Source: Natrinema pallidum DSM 3751 (GTDB lineage Archaea > Halobacteriota > Halobacteria > Halobacteriales > Natrialbaceae). From it: a DNA stretch of 40,798 bases. The notes under the pieces are model-generated. The model did not search any database. It worked only from the letters and a program-made list of their open reading frames with translations, and was not told where the DNA came from. The stretch covers positions 1 through 40,798 of the forward strand of contig NZ_AOII01000028.1 in assembly GCF_000337615.1 (NCBI RefSeq). The letters run 5' to 3'. The position numbers and the translations under genes were made by a program. Positions 1 through 7,665 of this stretch are shown here, piece by piece (within the stretch, counting starts at the first letter, position 1; every line of letters starts with the position of its first letter).

Positions 1-100
1 CCTGCGATTTCTGGGGGTAAACACATACCGGATTTCTAATTGAATTCCCCGATTTTGAACCTACTGTCCTCCTGCGATTTCTGGGGGTAAACACATACCG
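1..100. repeat. Exact 30-bp direct repeat, two copies 70 bp apart
   Basis: Positions 1-30 and 71-100 are identical. The 40 bases between them are AT-rich, unlike the GC-rich gene that follows. The clear coding frame of the next gene begins right after the second copy, at about 101, and has no start codon. This looks like a junction: an insertion end, a small tandem duplication, or an assembly artefact at a contig edge. Two units alone do not make a CRISPR array. Confidence 0.8.
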
Positions 101-787
101 ACTATCAAGCCCGACACGGCGCTTCCCGAGCAGGCAACCGTCGTCGTCACCGGCGCGGATAACGCCGACGCCTTCGCGGACGTACCGACGATCGTCGCCG
201 ACCCCGACGACCCTCGGCGGACTGTCGACCGGGCGCTGGCGGCGGTTCGCGGCAACGGCGGCCGCACGGTCATCGGCGTCGATCCGGGAAAGGAACCCGG
301 GATCGCCGTCCTGACCGGCGAGACCATCGTCGCGACGTTTCAGGTCCCCCTCGGCGACGCGGTCGACGTGATCCAGCGCGAGGCCGCCGAGGCCCCGTCG
401 CCCCTCGTCCGGATCGGCGACGGCTCCCGCCTCGAGAGCGCGAAACTGGTCAACGAACTCGATACCGTGCAGGTCGAACTCGTCGACGAGACGGGGACGA
501 CCCCCTATCTCGGCACGGGCGCGCGGGGCATGGGCGACGTGCTGGCGGCGGTCAACATCGCCCGGCTCGAGGGGGAGGTCGTCGACGCACGCGAGATCGA
601 ACCGACGGAGGGGGAACTGCAGGTCATCAAGGACCGCTCGCGCGAGCGAAGCGAACACAACCGGGCGATCGACGAGGTGCTCGCCCGGCGTGTCGCCGCC
701 GGTGACCTGACCGTCGACGAAGCCCTCGCCGAACATCGAGACGACGGGGACGGATCGGCACCACCGGACGACCCGGACGAGTCGTAG
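101..787 (+). CDS. Hypothetical protein with RuvC/RNase H-like motif, 5' end missing
   Basis: The frame is open from 59 to the TAG at 785-787 but holds no ATG or GTG start before the GTG at 368, which is far too late. Good haloarchaeal codon use begins at 101 (TIKPDTALPEQ...), about where a start codon would be expected. Around 280-315 it reads VIGVDPGKEPGIAVL, which resembles the first strand of RuvC-like RNase H folds, where the Asp binds a metal. The tail is acidic and disordered (DDGDGSAPPDDPDES). The function is unknown. The upstream 100 bases carry a 30-bp repeat, so the native start was probably lost by insertion, rearrangement or misassembly. The gene may be intact in relatives. Confidence 0.6.
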   Translation, partial: TIKPDTALPEQATVVVTGADNADAFADVPTIVADPDDPRRTVDRALAAVRGNGGRTVIGVDPGKEPGIAVLTGETIVATFQVPLGDAVDVIQREAAEAPSPLVRIGDGSRLESAKLVNELDTVQVELVDETGTTPYLGTGARGMGDVLAAVNIARLEGEVVDAREIEPTEGELQVIKDRSRERSEHNRAIDEVLARRVAAGDLTVDEALAEHRDDGDGSAPPDDPDES

Positions 788-943
788 TCGGGTCCCGTCC
801 CGGCTGCGCGGCCGTTCTCGATGATAGACTCGCATCCGTCGCACGACGGGACGCGCCGCTCGATGACGTCGGGTGAGGTCGAAAGAAACGAAGGTCGTCG
901 GTCACGGTGGCCGAACGTCGGCCGTGTGACGGACTGGAATGCG

Positions 944-2512
944 TTACGCGCCGGCCCAGACGTTCGTCGACGCGACGGACGTGAGCTGGACGTTCTCGTT
1001 CTCCTGCAGGCTGATCTGTGAGCTACCGGCACTGCCGCCGTCTTCGGCGACTGCGACGGCGGTGTGTTGCTCGTTGAGGTTCTCCTGCGTGATGAGTTGG
1101 CTCTGCACGATCGCCGCGCTCGCGGTCTGCTCGGCGTCGTTCGTCTGGTTCGCGGTACCGGCGTAGTCGTACGACGCGCCGGGGATAGCCTCGCCCGCGT
1201 TGCCGTCGACCGTCACGGTCGTACTCGAGGTCCGGGTAACGTCGTCGGTGACGTAGCCGGGGCTCGCGTAGACGTTGATGGCGTCGGCGTAGCCGACCTG
1301 TGCGTTGTAGTTTTGCTGGTAGGCCAGCTGAATCGCGGTGGATTCGCTACCGTTCTGTGCGATGGCCAGTGCGGTGTTTTGCAGGTTGATGTTTCGCTGT
1401 TCGACCGCCTGCTCCTGAGCGACGCCGGCGGTCGCGACCTGTTCGCCGTCGATCCCGTCTTTCTTGTCCTCCTTGTCCGGTTCGCCGACGTCGGTCTCGG
1501 TCGAGAGGATGTCACCGCTGACATTGCCCGCGGTCGCGACGTTCATTCCGGTGGCCGTCGCCATCAGGTTCGAGGCGTCGGCGCTCCCGATCTGTTCGTT
1601 GAGGTTGCTCTGGTCGGTGAACTGGATCGCCGTGGCGGTACTGTTCTCGCCGATGGCGATGGCGACCGCACCGCCCTGTTCGTTGACGTTCTCCTGGACG
1701 ACGTCCTGTGACTGCTCGAGCAGCGCGTCGGCGTCCTGGCCCGTGCTCGAGCCAGCGCCGTGGTCACCCGACTTGTCCTTCTTGTGCCCGACTTTGCCGT
1801 CACCGAGGTAGACGTTCGAGGCGTTGGCCATCCCCTCCTGGAGGTTCTCGTTTCGCTGGTAGGACTGCTGGAGCGCGGTCGCATCGCTGTCGTCCATCGC
1901 GAAGGCGAAGGCGGTGCTCTGGTTGTTGTAGTTGACCTGCCCGACCGTCTGGGACTGGGCAACGCTGGCAACCGCTTCCTGTGTGATCGTCTCATCGCCC
2001 TTCTTGTCCTTGACCCCCCAGCCATCGAACTGCTGGTCGCCGCCGTTGCCGATAATGATGTTGACATCGCCGACGTTCTCGAACTGGGTTGTCGCGGTCT
2101 CTACGCTCCCGCTCTTGGAGATCGCCTCGCCGCTCTGGACGTTATCGTTCTCCTGGTTCGATTCCTGGATGGCGGTTGCCTCGCCGCCGTCGATCGCGAT
2201 CGACACCGCAGAGCCTTGCTCGTTGATGTTGACCTGATCGACGTCCTGGTATTGAACGATCTCGGTATCGGCATTACTCGAGTCGTCCGCGTGTTCGTCG
2301 ACGTACTCCTCGAGCGACTGGTCGCTCAAATCGGCACCGAACACGAGATAGAGTTCCTCACCCTCCTCGAGTGCGTGTACCGTTCCGGCATCCAACTCAC
2401 CCTCTCCGCCTGCGGTCGCAGCCGGCACGCCGGCCGCGACCATCGACAGGGCGATCATACAGGACAGAAAGAGTGTCGTAGTTCGTGAGCGTCTCGTTGT
2501 AGTGGTTGTCAT
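944..2512 (-). CDS. Secreted protein with five curlin-like Q/N repeats
   Basis: A 522-residue protein when started at the MTTTTTRRSR methionine (2512); an upstream ATG at 2572 would add 20 residues ahead of the signal peptide. Residues 1-35 form a signal peptide (Thr/Arg-rich n-region, hydrophobic core, AATAG cleavage area). After a short acidic N-terminal region come five repeats at about residues 87-132, 184-234, 266-316, 365-415 and 468-518. Each reads roughly QxQxVxQxNxNxQxxAxAIA, then ATAIQxxxQxNxNxQ, then A..N. The regular spacing of Q and N with small or aliphatic residues resembles the curlin repeats of CsgA (S-x5-Q-x4-N-x5-Q), which stack as beta-strands in amyloid fibres. Low-complexity Gly/Lys/Asp linkers separate the repeats. 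There is no Cys outside the signal peptide and no membrane or PGF-CTERM anchor. Secretion to the cell surface or medium is well supported; fibre formation is inference. It is divergent from the small secreted gene at 3201. Confidence 0.88.
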   Translation of the reverse strand: MTTTTTRRSRTTTLFLSCMIALSMVAAGVPAATAGGEGELDAGTVHALEEGEELYLVFGADLSDQSLEEYVDEHADDSSNADTEIVQYQDVDQVNINEQGSAVSIAIDGGEATAIQESNQENDNVQSGEAISKSGSVETATTQFENVGDVNIIIGNGGDQQFDGWGVKDKKGDETITQEAVASVAQSQTVGQVNYNNQSTAFAFAMDDSDATALQQSYQRNENLQEGMANASNVYLGDGKVGHKKDKSGDHGAGSSTGQDADALLEQSQDVVQENVNEQGGAVAIAIGENSTATAIQFTDQSNLNEQIGSADASNLMATATGMNVATAGNVSGDILSTETDVGEPDKEDKKDGIDGEQVATAGVAQEQAVEQRNINLQNTALAIAQNGSESTAIQLAYQQNYNAQVGYADAINVYASPGYVTDDVTRTSSTTVTVDGNAGEAIPGASYDYAGTANQTNDAEQTASAAIVQSQLITQENLNEQHTAVAVAEDGGSAGSSQISLQENENVQLTSVASTNVWAGA

Positions 2513-3200
2513 TGATCGTGTGATCTGTATCGTGATGGTCGTTTGTTTCTGAATCTCTGCGATGCAAACCATCCTATCCGCATGAGTCCCTTTGTTATCG
2601 ACAGGTTGGCGGCAGTATGAAGCGGCCTATGGATTCGAAGGCCGCTGCTTATCCGTGGAAATCGGCGGCTTCTCGATCGGATACCGGCCCACGGTTCCGC
2701 AACCGAAAGCATCTTATCGCAAACGAAGGCGGTCGTAACCGTGCCGAATCAAACCGAAGCGAACGCTCACGATACGTGGACCGTTTCGGCCGCCGAATTC
2801 GAATATTAGCGCACAAGAGTCGCGTACCGATCGTTTCACAGGGAGTGATCTCGGTCCCGAGGCGGTCGAACGCGACGGAGAGGAGACACACCCGATAGCG
2901 TCCTCGAAACGAGGACAAGTACTCGACCGCCGGCCGCTGAACGGTCCGCCTGAGACGATAGCCACCCCAATCAGGTGCTCTAATGCCGCTATTCGGTCCG
3001 AAACCGTTTGCCGGGTTCAAATGGGTCCCTGTGATGAGTAGCGACCGGGCAACGCGCCATATCGGGACGCTACCGGGAGAAGGCTGCCTGTTCGCGACCA
3101 GCGACAGCGCCGCCTGACGAGGAGTGTCCTCCCGTATGGATGCGCTCCGGTGTGGTTAGACGCGTGGTGCCCGACTGCACAGCGGTGACCGCAATCCACT
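2513..3200. other. Long divergent intergenic region
   Basis: About 690 bases lie between the divergent genes for the repeat protein and the small secreted protein at 3201. I see no convincing gene. Short open frames on both strands are rich in Arg, Pro and Ser and look like frame shadows of GC-rich DNA. The region presumably holds both promoters, but I could not place a clear TATA box. Confidence 0.5.
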
Positions 3201-3587
3201 ATGAAACGCACACTCACGCTCGCACTGACGGTAGCACTGATCGGCGGCCTCGCTTTCATGGGGTTCGCCGGAACAGCAGCGGCACAGCCGGAGTTCAATC
3301 AAGACGTTAATTCCTCCGTGGATATCGATCAGGACTCGGACGCGACGACGACCATAAACAACGATCAGAGTAACAGCAACTCACAGACCCAGATCGCAGC
3401 ATCGTTCGCCAGTTCGGACGAGAGCTACTCGAAGACTGTTGCGCTCCAGAACCAAGACGTCGACCAGAACAACGTCAACGTCGTTGACGACGTGTACACG
3501 ATCTCCGCGAACCAGGCCAACGACAACGACGCCAATGCGACCGGGATCGACGTCGACGTTGACTTCCCGGCAAATCTCATCACTTAA
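3201..3587 (+). CDS. Small secreted Q/N-rich protein
   Basis: 128 residues with a clean signal peptide (MKRTLTLALTVALIGG... ending GTAAAQ, cleavage near residue 28). The mature part is acidic and rich in Asn, Gln, Asp and Ser, with stretches such as TTINNDQSNSNSQTQIAA and LQNQDVDQNNVNV. These echo the Q/N repeats of the protein at 944-2512. The C-terminal ANDNDANATGIDVDVDF is close to QNATGVDVDF in the protein at 5183, so the two are related. There is no Cys and no membrane anchor. The signal peptide is nearly the same as those of the genes at 5183 and 7666, and all three starts share the context actATGA. The function is unknown; it could be a minor subunit or nucleator for the larger repeat protein, which is inference. 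Confidence 0.8.
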   Translation: MKRTLTLALTVALIGGLAFMGFAGTAAAQPEFNQDVNSSVDIDQDSDATTTINNDQSNSNSQTQIAASFASSDESYSKTVALQNQDVDQNNVNVVDDVYTISANQANDNDANATGIDVDVDFPANLIT

Positions 3588-3611
3588 GGATAGCAGCCCA
3601 CGTTAGCAACA

Positions 3612-3630
3612 GCGTACGCTTTTATTTTTG
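3612..3630 (+). terminator. T-rich archaeal terminator
   Basis: The run ttttattttt at 3620-3629 lies about 35 bases after the stop of the secreted gene at 3201. T-rich tracts are the usual archaeal termination signal. The other two small secreted genes (5183, 7666) also end in gct followed by a T run. Confidence 0.5.
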
Positions 3631-3955
3631 GAGTCTAGCGGAGAGACTACTGTTGTCCACCTCGAGAGAGCGAGGAGCGAAGATATCGGCGGCGAGCTGC
3701 GGCGTCGATCACTACTGCGTATTACAGGCGATGACTGCGCGTTCGCCGTGCAACCCGTCTCGAACCGACCACCCACCGTCGTACGACGCGCTTCCGCCGT
3801 CGCCCTCGTCGGCCGTCCTGCCCACGATCGTCACGGTGCCCTCGTACTCGCCGCCTTGATCTCGAGTGCATCAGATCGCTCACCGTTCCGGTCTCCTCGG
3901 TCCGTATTCGGGTGACGGACTCTCGAGCCGCGACCTGGTGACCGCCTCGAGTGGT

Positions 3956-4010
3956 CTATCGGAGCCACTGCACACCCGATTGCACGACAGTTGTGCAGTG
4001 GCTCCGATAG
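3956..4010. repeat. Perfect 19-bp inverted repeat with 17-base spacer
   Basis: Arms at 3956-3974 (ctatcggagccactgcaca) and 3992-4010 (its exact reverse complement) flank a 17-base spacer. The remaining sequence of the 3588-4146 gap is GC-rich without a convincing gene. A perfect arm of this length outside a gene may be the ends of a very short MITE, two abutting insertion-sequence ends, or a strong RNA hairpin. A transposase remnant lies 360 bases downstream, which favours a mobile origin, but I cannot match the arms to a named element. Confidence 0.7.
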
Positions 4011-4146
4011 TTCCGTGGCGGCTTGTTTAGACGCGGAACAACAATGCGTTCCACGCACTTGACCCGACGAATCGGACTGTCGGGTTAATTGGATTACCGG
4101 CGCAGAAATCACCACGCTTATTGAATTTTCAACAAGACTGCCAACT

Positions 4147-4341
4147 ATGAAGACTATCGTGAGAGGAGCGATCTCGGTCGTGCTTGCGTTGTTTCTCGGG
4201 GTTTCAATCTCATTCATGCTGAGTCCGGATCCGACGGGAATCACTCCGATACTCCTCGGACTGGTTCTGACAGGTGTTCTGATTCCAGCCTGCTATTTCG
4301 TACTCTACAGAACGGTTACAGATCAGCAGGCTTCGTCTTGA
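4147..4341 (+). CDS. Small two-helix membrane protein
   Basis: 64 residues starting MKTIVRGAISVVLALF. Two hydrophobic segments, about residues 7-25 and 33-53, are joined by a short loop (SPDPTGITP), followed by a short polar tail (RTVTDQQASS). The layout is that of a small integral membrane protein of unknown role. It stands alone between the inverted repeat at 3956-4010 and the transposase remnant at 4373. No family could be named from sequence alone, but membrane topology and haloarchaeal codon use make a real gene more likely than not. Confidence 0.55.
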   Translation: MKTIVRGAISVVLALFLGVSISFMLSPDPTGITPILLGLVLTGVLIPACYFVLYRTVTDQQASS

Positions 4342-4372
4342 TCGGTTCAGTCGATGCTAACCGAAATCAGGA

Positions 4373-4645
4373 AGGCGGTTCGATATTCCTCACAGCCGCT
4401 TTTAGAATACGGTCCGGAACTGTCCGAACCATGCCCGAGCCCGGAGCGTGTCACTGTCCCGCTGCTTGAGCGCAACGAAGACGGCCTCAACTACTGCTCG
4501 GCGATGATGGATTTTATTATTATGTCGATCATTGTATTTCATATAAAGAAGATGGCATTCACGATATTTGATCAGTAGCCGAACGCCGGCTTCCCGAAGT
4601 TCTTCACGCAAATCGCCCCAGTCATATCCGTTGTCAGCGGTACCG
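4373..4645 (-). pseudogene. Remnant of IS5-family (ISH-type) transposase, C-terminal part
   Basis: On the minus strand the frame reads ADNGYDWGDLREELREAG, then a region ending in VVEAVFVALKQRDSDTLRARAWFGQF. This matches the C-terminal part of haloarchaeal IS5-type transposases (DKGYDW..L, then the SVVEAVF.ALK region with the last catalytic Glu). The rest is broken: no start or N-terminal catalytic region is recognisable upstream, and after FGQFRTV a frameshift and stop (near 4402) separate the frame from the usual LKAAVRNIE ending, which continues in another frame at 4373-4405. Several charged residues are altered, so this is an old, inactive copy. Its AT content is higher than its surroundings. 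Confidence 0.75.
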
Positions 4646-4730
4646 GTCCGTAATCGGTTGCGATTCCGCGTGAGTCCCCTGCCGCCCAACTCGGGTATCG
4701 TGAGGCTGCTTCATCGAACAGTACATATCC

Positions 4731-5182
4731 AGGGTCGTACTGGTTTCCGTTCCGTGGTGTTCTGACGGGTTGTACCGTTGATCTCGAACAGCAGTAGTGA
4801 GATGCTATTCGCCGGTGGCGAATATGGCCAGCAAGTACGTTGTGCTCAAATTCGGACGCAGAGACAGGTTATATCCGTCTCTGCCCCCATCGGATTGGGG
4901 ACAACGAGTTGATATTCCGTATCGGCTACTAAAAAACAGCTACTGGCAGTAGTTTCGGAGAACGCTCGAGCGGTACACTGTAGGGCAGGAGTAGGGTTCT
5001 GAACGGTATTCAGCCTTCATATGGAACACTGCGGTCGTGATCGACCAGGTGACGCATCGTGATACGCGGGCATTCGCAGTCAAAGAACGACGGAGTGGTG
5101 GAGTGATCGAAACGATCCGTGTCCTATCGAAGGGCCCGCTTGTACACGGTGCGCTCGCCCAGACGAACACAGCAACCTAACT
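4731..5182. other. Intergenic region with two adjacent hairpins
   Basis: No convincing gene. An 8-bp perfect stem (gcagagac / gtctctgc, 4858-4884, 11-base loop) is followed at once by a second stem (cccca / tgggg, 4885-4900, 6-base loop). Further on, 4940-4952 is a near-palindrome (ctactggcagtag). These could be part of a small RNA or of the 5' region of the secreted gene at 5183. A TATA box could not be placed with confidence. Confidence 0.5.
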
Positions 5183-5968
5183 ATGAGACGAACATCCACG
5201 GTACTACTGACGCTCGCGTTAATTGGAAGCCTGGCGGTCATGGGCTTTGCAGGAACGGCAGCTGCAGGTGGTGAGCATCACGACGACGACGACGACAAGC
5301 GGATCGGTGACCTGGGGATCGCAGAGACGAACATCGAGCAGGGACAAGACGTTTCCCAGGTGAACCAGATCGAACAGAACGCGCTCCAGTTCGCCGATCA
5401 GAACGCGACCGGGGTCGACGTTGACTTCAACGAGCGCGTGATGGATGGCGGCGATAACGGTGCTGACGGGACCCAGCCGGGTATTCAGACCGTCACGTTC
5501 ACCCAATCGGAAGGACCGAACCCAGTCGCCGTGTTCGAATGGGACGGAGACGAGTTCGTCCTTATCGACTCCATCCAGTCGGTCGAAGTGGGTGATATCA
5601 CCGTGACCGCGACTGCGTTCAACGAGCAGGGAGAACCGATCGAAGCGACGTATACCCTCAACGATGGGCTGCCGCCTGGACAGGCCCCGACCACTGCAAC
5701 TGTCGCGTCGAACGGGCAGACGTGTGACTTCACTGTCCCTGAGGTGACCGGTGCACCTGATCTCCCCGTTAGCGGAACGGTGTCCGTGTGTTCGACCGAC
5801 GGCAACGGCGATAACGGTGGCACTGGTGGCGTCACCATCGACGGCTCTACCGGCGACCAAACGATCAATCAGACGCTGGAACAGTCGGTCGACGCGTCCA
5901 ACAATAACGGGCAGACCGCCAACGGGTCCGCATTCAGCGGCAATCTGGCCGCACTCATCGCTGGCTGA
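5183..5968 (+). CDS. Secreted protein with Q/N segments and Cys-pair domain
   Basis: 261 residues with a signal peptide of about 28 residues (MRRTSTVLLTLALIGSLAV... GTAAAGG), followed by an acidic stretch (HHDDDDDK). Residues 48-78 (NIEQGQDVSQVNQIEQNALQ, then FADQNATG) carry the Q/N repeat pattern of the 944-2512 protein. Residues 103-203 form a domain shared with the protein at 7666: both have a GDEFV-I core, a G-TCD-V segment and a second Cys. Here they are Cys181 and Cys203, probably a disulfide outside the cell. The C-terminus returns to Q/N repeats (DQTINQTLEQSVDASNNNGQ). There is no anchor. The protein thus combines repeat segments with the Cys-pair domain, linking the four secreted genes of this region. 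The function is unknown. Confidence 0.85.
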   Translation: MRRTSTVLLTLALIGSLAVMGFAGTAAAGGEHHDDDDDKRIGDLGIAETNIEQGQDVSQVNQIEQNALQFADQNATGVDVDFNERVMDGGDNGADGTQPGIQTVTFTQSEGPNPVAVFEWDGDEFVLIDSIQSVEVGDITVTATAFNEQGEPIEATYTLNDGLPPGQAPTTATVASNGQTCDFTVPEVTGAPDLPVSGTVSVCSTDGNGDNGGTGGVTIDGSTGDQTINQTLEQSVDASNNNGQTANGSAFSGNLAALIAG

Positions 5969-5998
5969 GAGGGTCGCTCTCCGGCCGATTCCACGTTC

Positions 5999-6008
5999 GC
6001 TTTTTTAT
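5999..6008 (+). terminator. T-rich terminator after secreted gene
   Basis: Six T residues (6001-6006, gcttttttata) about 30 bases after the stop of the 5183 gene, matching the T tracts behind the genes at 3201 and 7666. Confidence 0.5.
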
Positions 6009-6162
6009 ACGTTGTGCTCGAGTCGATTAGGCGACCGTATCGACCAGACGACTGGCCCGACTCGAGGCCGAGTGACGGCGACTCCGGATGCCATGTTCGC
6101 GGTCACGGAGTCGCATCGAGCCCTGCCGCTCGAGAGAGTATCCTTACGGGGCGTTAACAGTA

Positions 6163-6327
6163 GATATAAGTGACAACCCATCAAACTGAAAACCGGAAGC
6201 CGGTCTCCAGCGGCAAGGGGGCGTATCGAAATGCCCCGGGTGGTCATAGCACCCGAGACTCGCTTCCAAACCCGCGAGGGTTCCGAAGCATGATTACGTT
6301 GATTCTACCGGGATATAAACGTCCCGC
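6163..6327 (+). ncRNA. Candidate structured RNA with promoter-like TATA box
   Basis: A TATA-like gatataag lies at 6163-6170. About 25 bases later starts a series of hairpins: accgg/ccggt (6192-6204), ggggc/gcccc (6218-6237, wobble-extendable), cgggtg/cacccg (6237-6255), and a two-part stem gcttc/gaagc enclosing aaccc-GCGA-gggtt (6262-6289), which has a GNRA tetraloop. A further short stem cggga/tcccg lies near 6308-6327. The density of stems between two genes, with a promoter at the right distance, suggests a small non-coding RNA. It matches no RNA family I know (not tRNA, RNase P or 7S RNA). The last stem overlaps a second TATA-like sequence that may serve the gene at 6393. Confidence 0.4.
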
Positions 6328-6392
6328 ACGACGGCAGAACCGCCCGACGCGACCAGTGTCGACGCCGCGCTCGATCGGGAGGTGCGCTCGCG

Positions 6393-6608
6393 ATGTGTAG
6401 CGAGGGGACGGGAGATGGCGACGACGGCCGAATGGACGACTCGGCACTGCTCTCGTGTCCCAGTTGCGGGCAGCCCATTACCGCGCTGACATCGACCGGC
6501 CCCCATACTGGCGTCGTCAGGCCCTGTGGCTGTTCGGTCGCACCTGGGCTGCTCCACCGCGAGACTGACAGCGGCAGCCACCGCGAGACCGACCGCAGCG
6601 ACGAGTAA
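6393..6608 (+). CDS. Small CPxCG zinc-finger protein
   Basis: 71 residues from ATG 6393, or 58 from the in-frame ATG at 6432 (MDDSALLSCPSCGQPI). The core LSCPSCGQPITALTS and the later VVRPCGCSV give two Cys pairs (CPSCG and CGC) that could bind one zinc. This is the pattern of the many small CPxCG-type proteins of haloarchaea. The tail is hydrophilic (HRETDSGSHRETDRSDE). The role is unknown; such proteins are often regulatory. The second start leaves a more typical short N-terminus. A TATA-like gggatataaac (about 6310-6320) could drive it. Confidence 0.6.
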   Translation: MCSEGTGDGDDGRMDDSALLSCPSCGQPITALTSTGPHTGVVRPCGCSVAPGLLHRETDSGSHRETDRSDE

Positions 6609-7665
6609 TCGGGGCTCGGCGCTCGAGTCCAGTCGTCTCCGATCGGCACACCGTCCTCCACGGCGGAACCAGCAGTGGATCGCGTGGCGAACTGCCAGCG
6701 TCTCGAGCGTGGTGTGTAACTGGGACTGACGGGAGCGAAGCGTCCGACCCTCGGGGCAGGGAGTGACCGCGTCCTTCCCCTTCCCAGCCGATTCGCTCGC
6801 TCAGCCACCGCCGGAGCACGCGCTGCCAACGCCTCGCACGCTGTCGTCGACTGCCCTCGGTCTCCCCCGGGTAGTCGACAACGCGCGCCACCGCGTGCCA
6901 CCAGTCGGGAGTGATTCGTAGACCCCCTGTACAGAGCGGTTCGATGACGCCGATCTCACGAATCGGAGCGCTGGTGGCCCCAGCCCGGCCGCCAGGACAC
7001 TCGAAGCGGTCGCTCCTACCGAACGGTCGCGGCCGTCGGTAGGCACACCGCGATCCCAGTCCGCCACCGGTCCGCCCCGGGAGTAGACCGGCCGACGAAA
7101 CGGAAGGTCGTCGTTAGGGACTGTCGGTAGTAGGTCGGCGTTCGGCTCGCCGCGATCGACCAGCGGGTCCCGATGGCGACGGCGAGACGACGATTTTCGT
7201 CTCGAGCCCTCGCTTCGAATCGGTCGAAAACCGTAACAACGGCGGCCGTTGCCGGGGGTACGTGGTCGTTCCGTCGGGAGCCGTCCGATCGGCAAGCGAC
7301 CGACTCGCTCTCCGCCTTCCTGAATTATGATATTCGTGATATGATCGGCGAAGCTGATACGAGCGCTGTAATTCGGTCGCAGCGGTATATCACCCCCTTA
7401 ACTCCGTTCTACAATACTGATTCTTACACGTTGGAACGATTTAGTTTCGCCGATTTTATACAATCTTCTCAGCCACACAATTTAGATATCGACTATCCGT
7501 TTGAACGGTGTTTCGCCTTCATATGGCCGTACACGGTCGATTTCGACGGGTGATCCGCATGGAAAAGCGAGTCACGGCCGACGCGCGATGCGGTGAACCG
7601 TGACAACCCGTGTCCCATCGGGCAGCGTTCGACTCCGTGTGTGATCATCCGAGCTTCAGGAAACT
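6609..7665. other. Long gap, probably with a decayed minus-strand gene
   Basis: About 1 kb without an intact gene. On the minus strand three stretches look like protein but lie in different frames. Around 7270-7050 one reads TVFDRFEARARDENRRLAVA and beyond. Around 7020-6960 another reads SSVLAAGLGPPALRFV. Around 6960-6790 a third reads GLRITPDWWHAVARVVDY and then RRWQRVLRRWLSERIGWEGEG. A single ancestral gene broken by frameshifts would explain this, but no family is recognised. The part 7320-7560 is AT-richer and holds nothing I can name. It may include promoter sequence for the gene at 7666. Confidence 0.3.

Noticed and set aside
1-100. CRISPR array (30-bp repeats, 40-bp spacer)
   Set aside because: Only two units; the repeat does not resemble haloarchaeal CRISPR repeats, and the second copy is joined to a coding frame.
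3718-3870. Minus-strand protein-like stretch (GTVTIVGRTADEGDGGSASY and following)
   Set aside because: Good codon use for about 45 residues but no start, no family and a stop directly upstream; too weak to call.
6237-6289. tRNA gene
   Set aside because: Several stems but no cloverleaf, no TTCGAAT-type T loop and no acceptor pairing.
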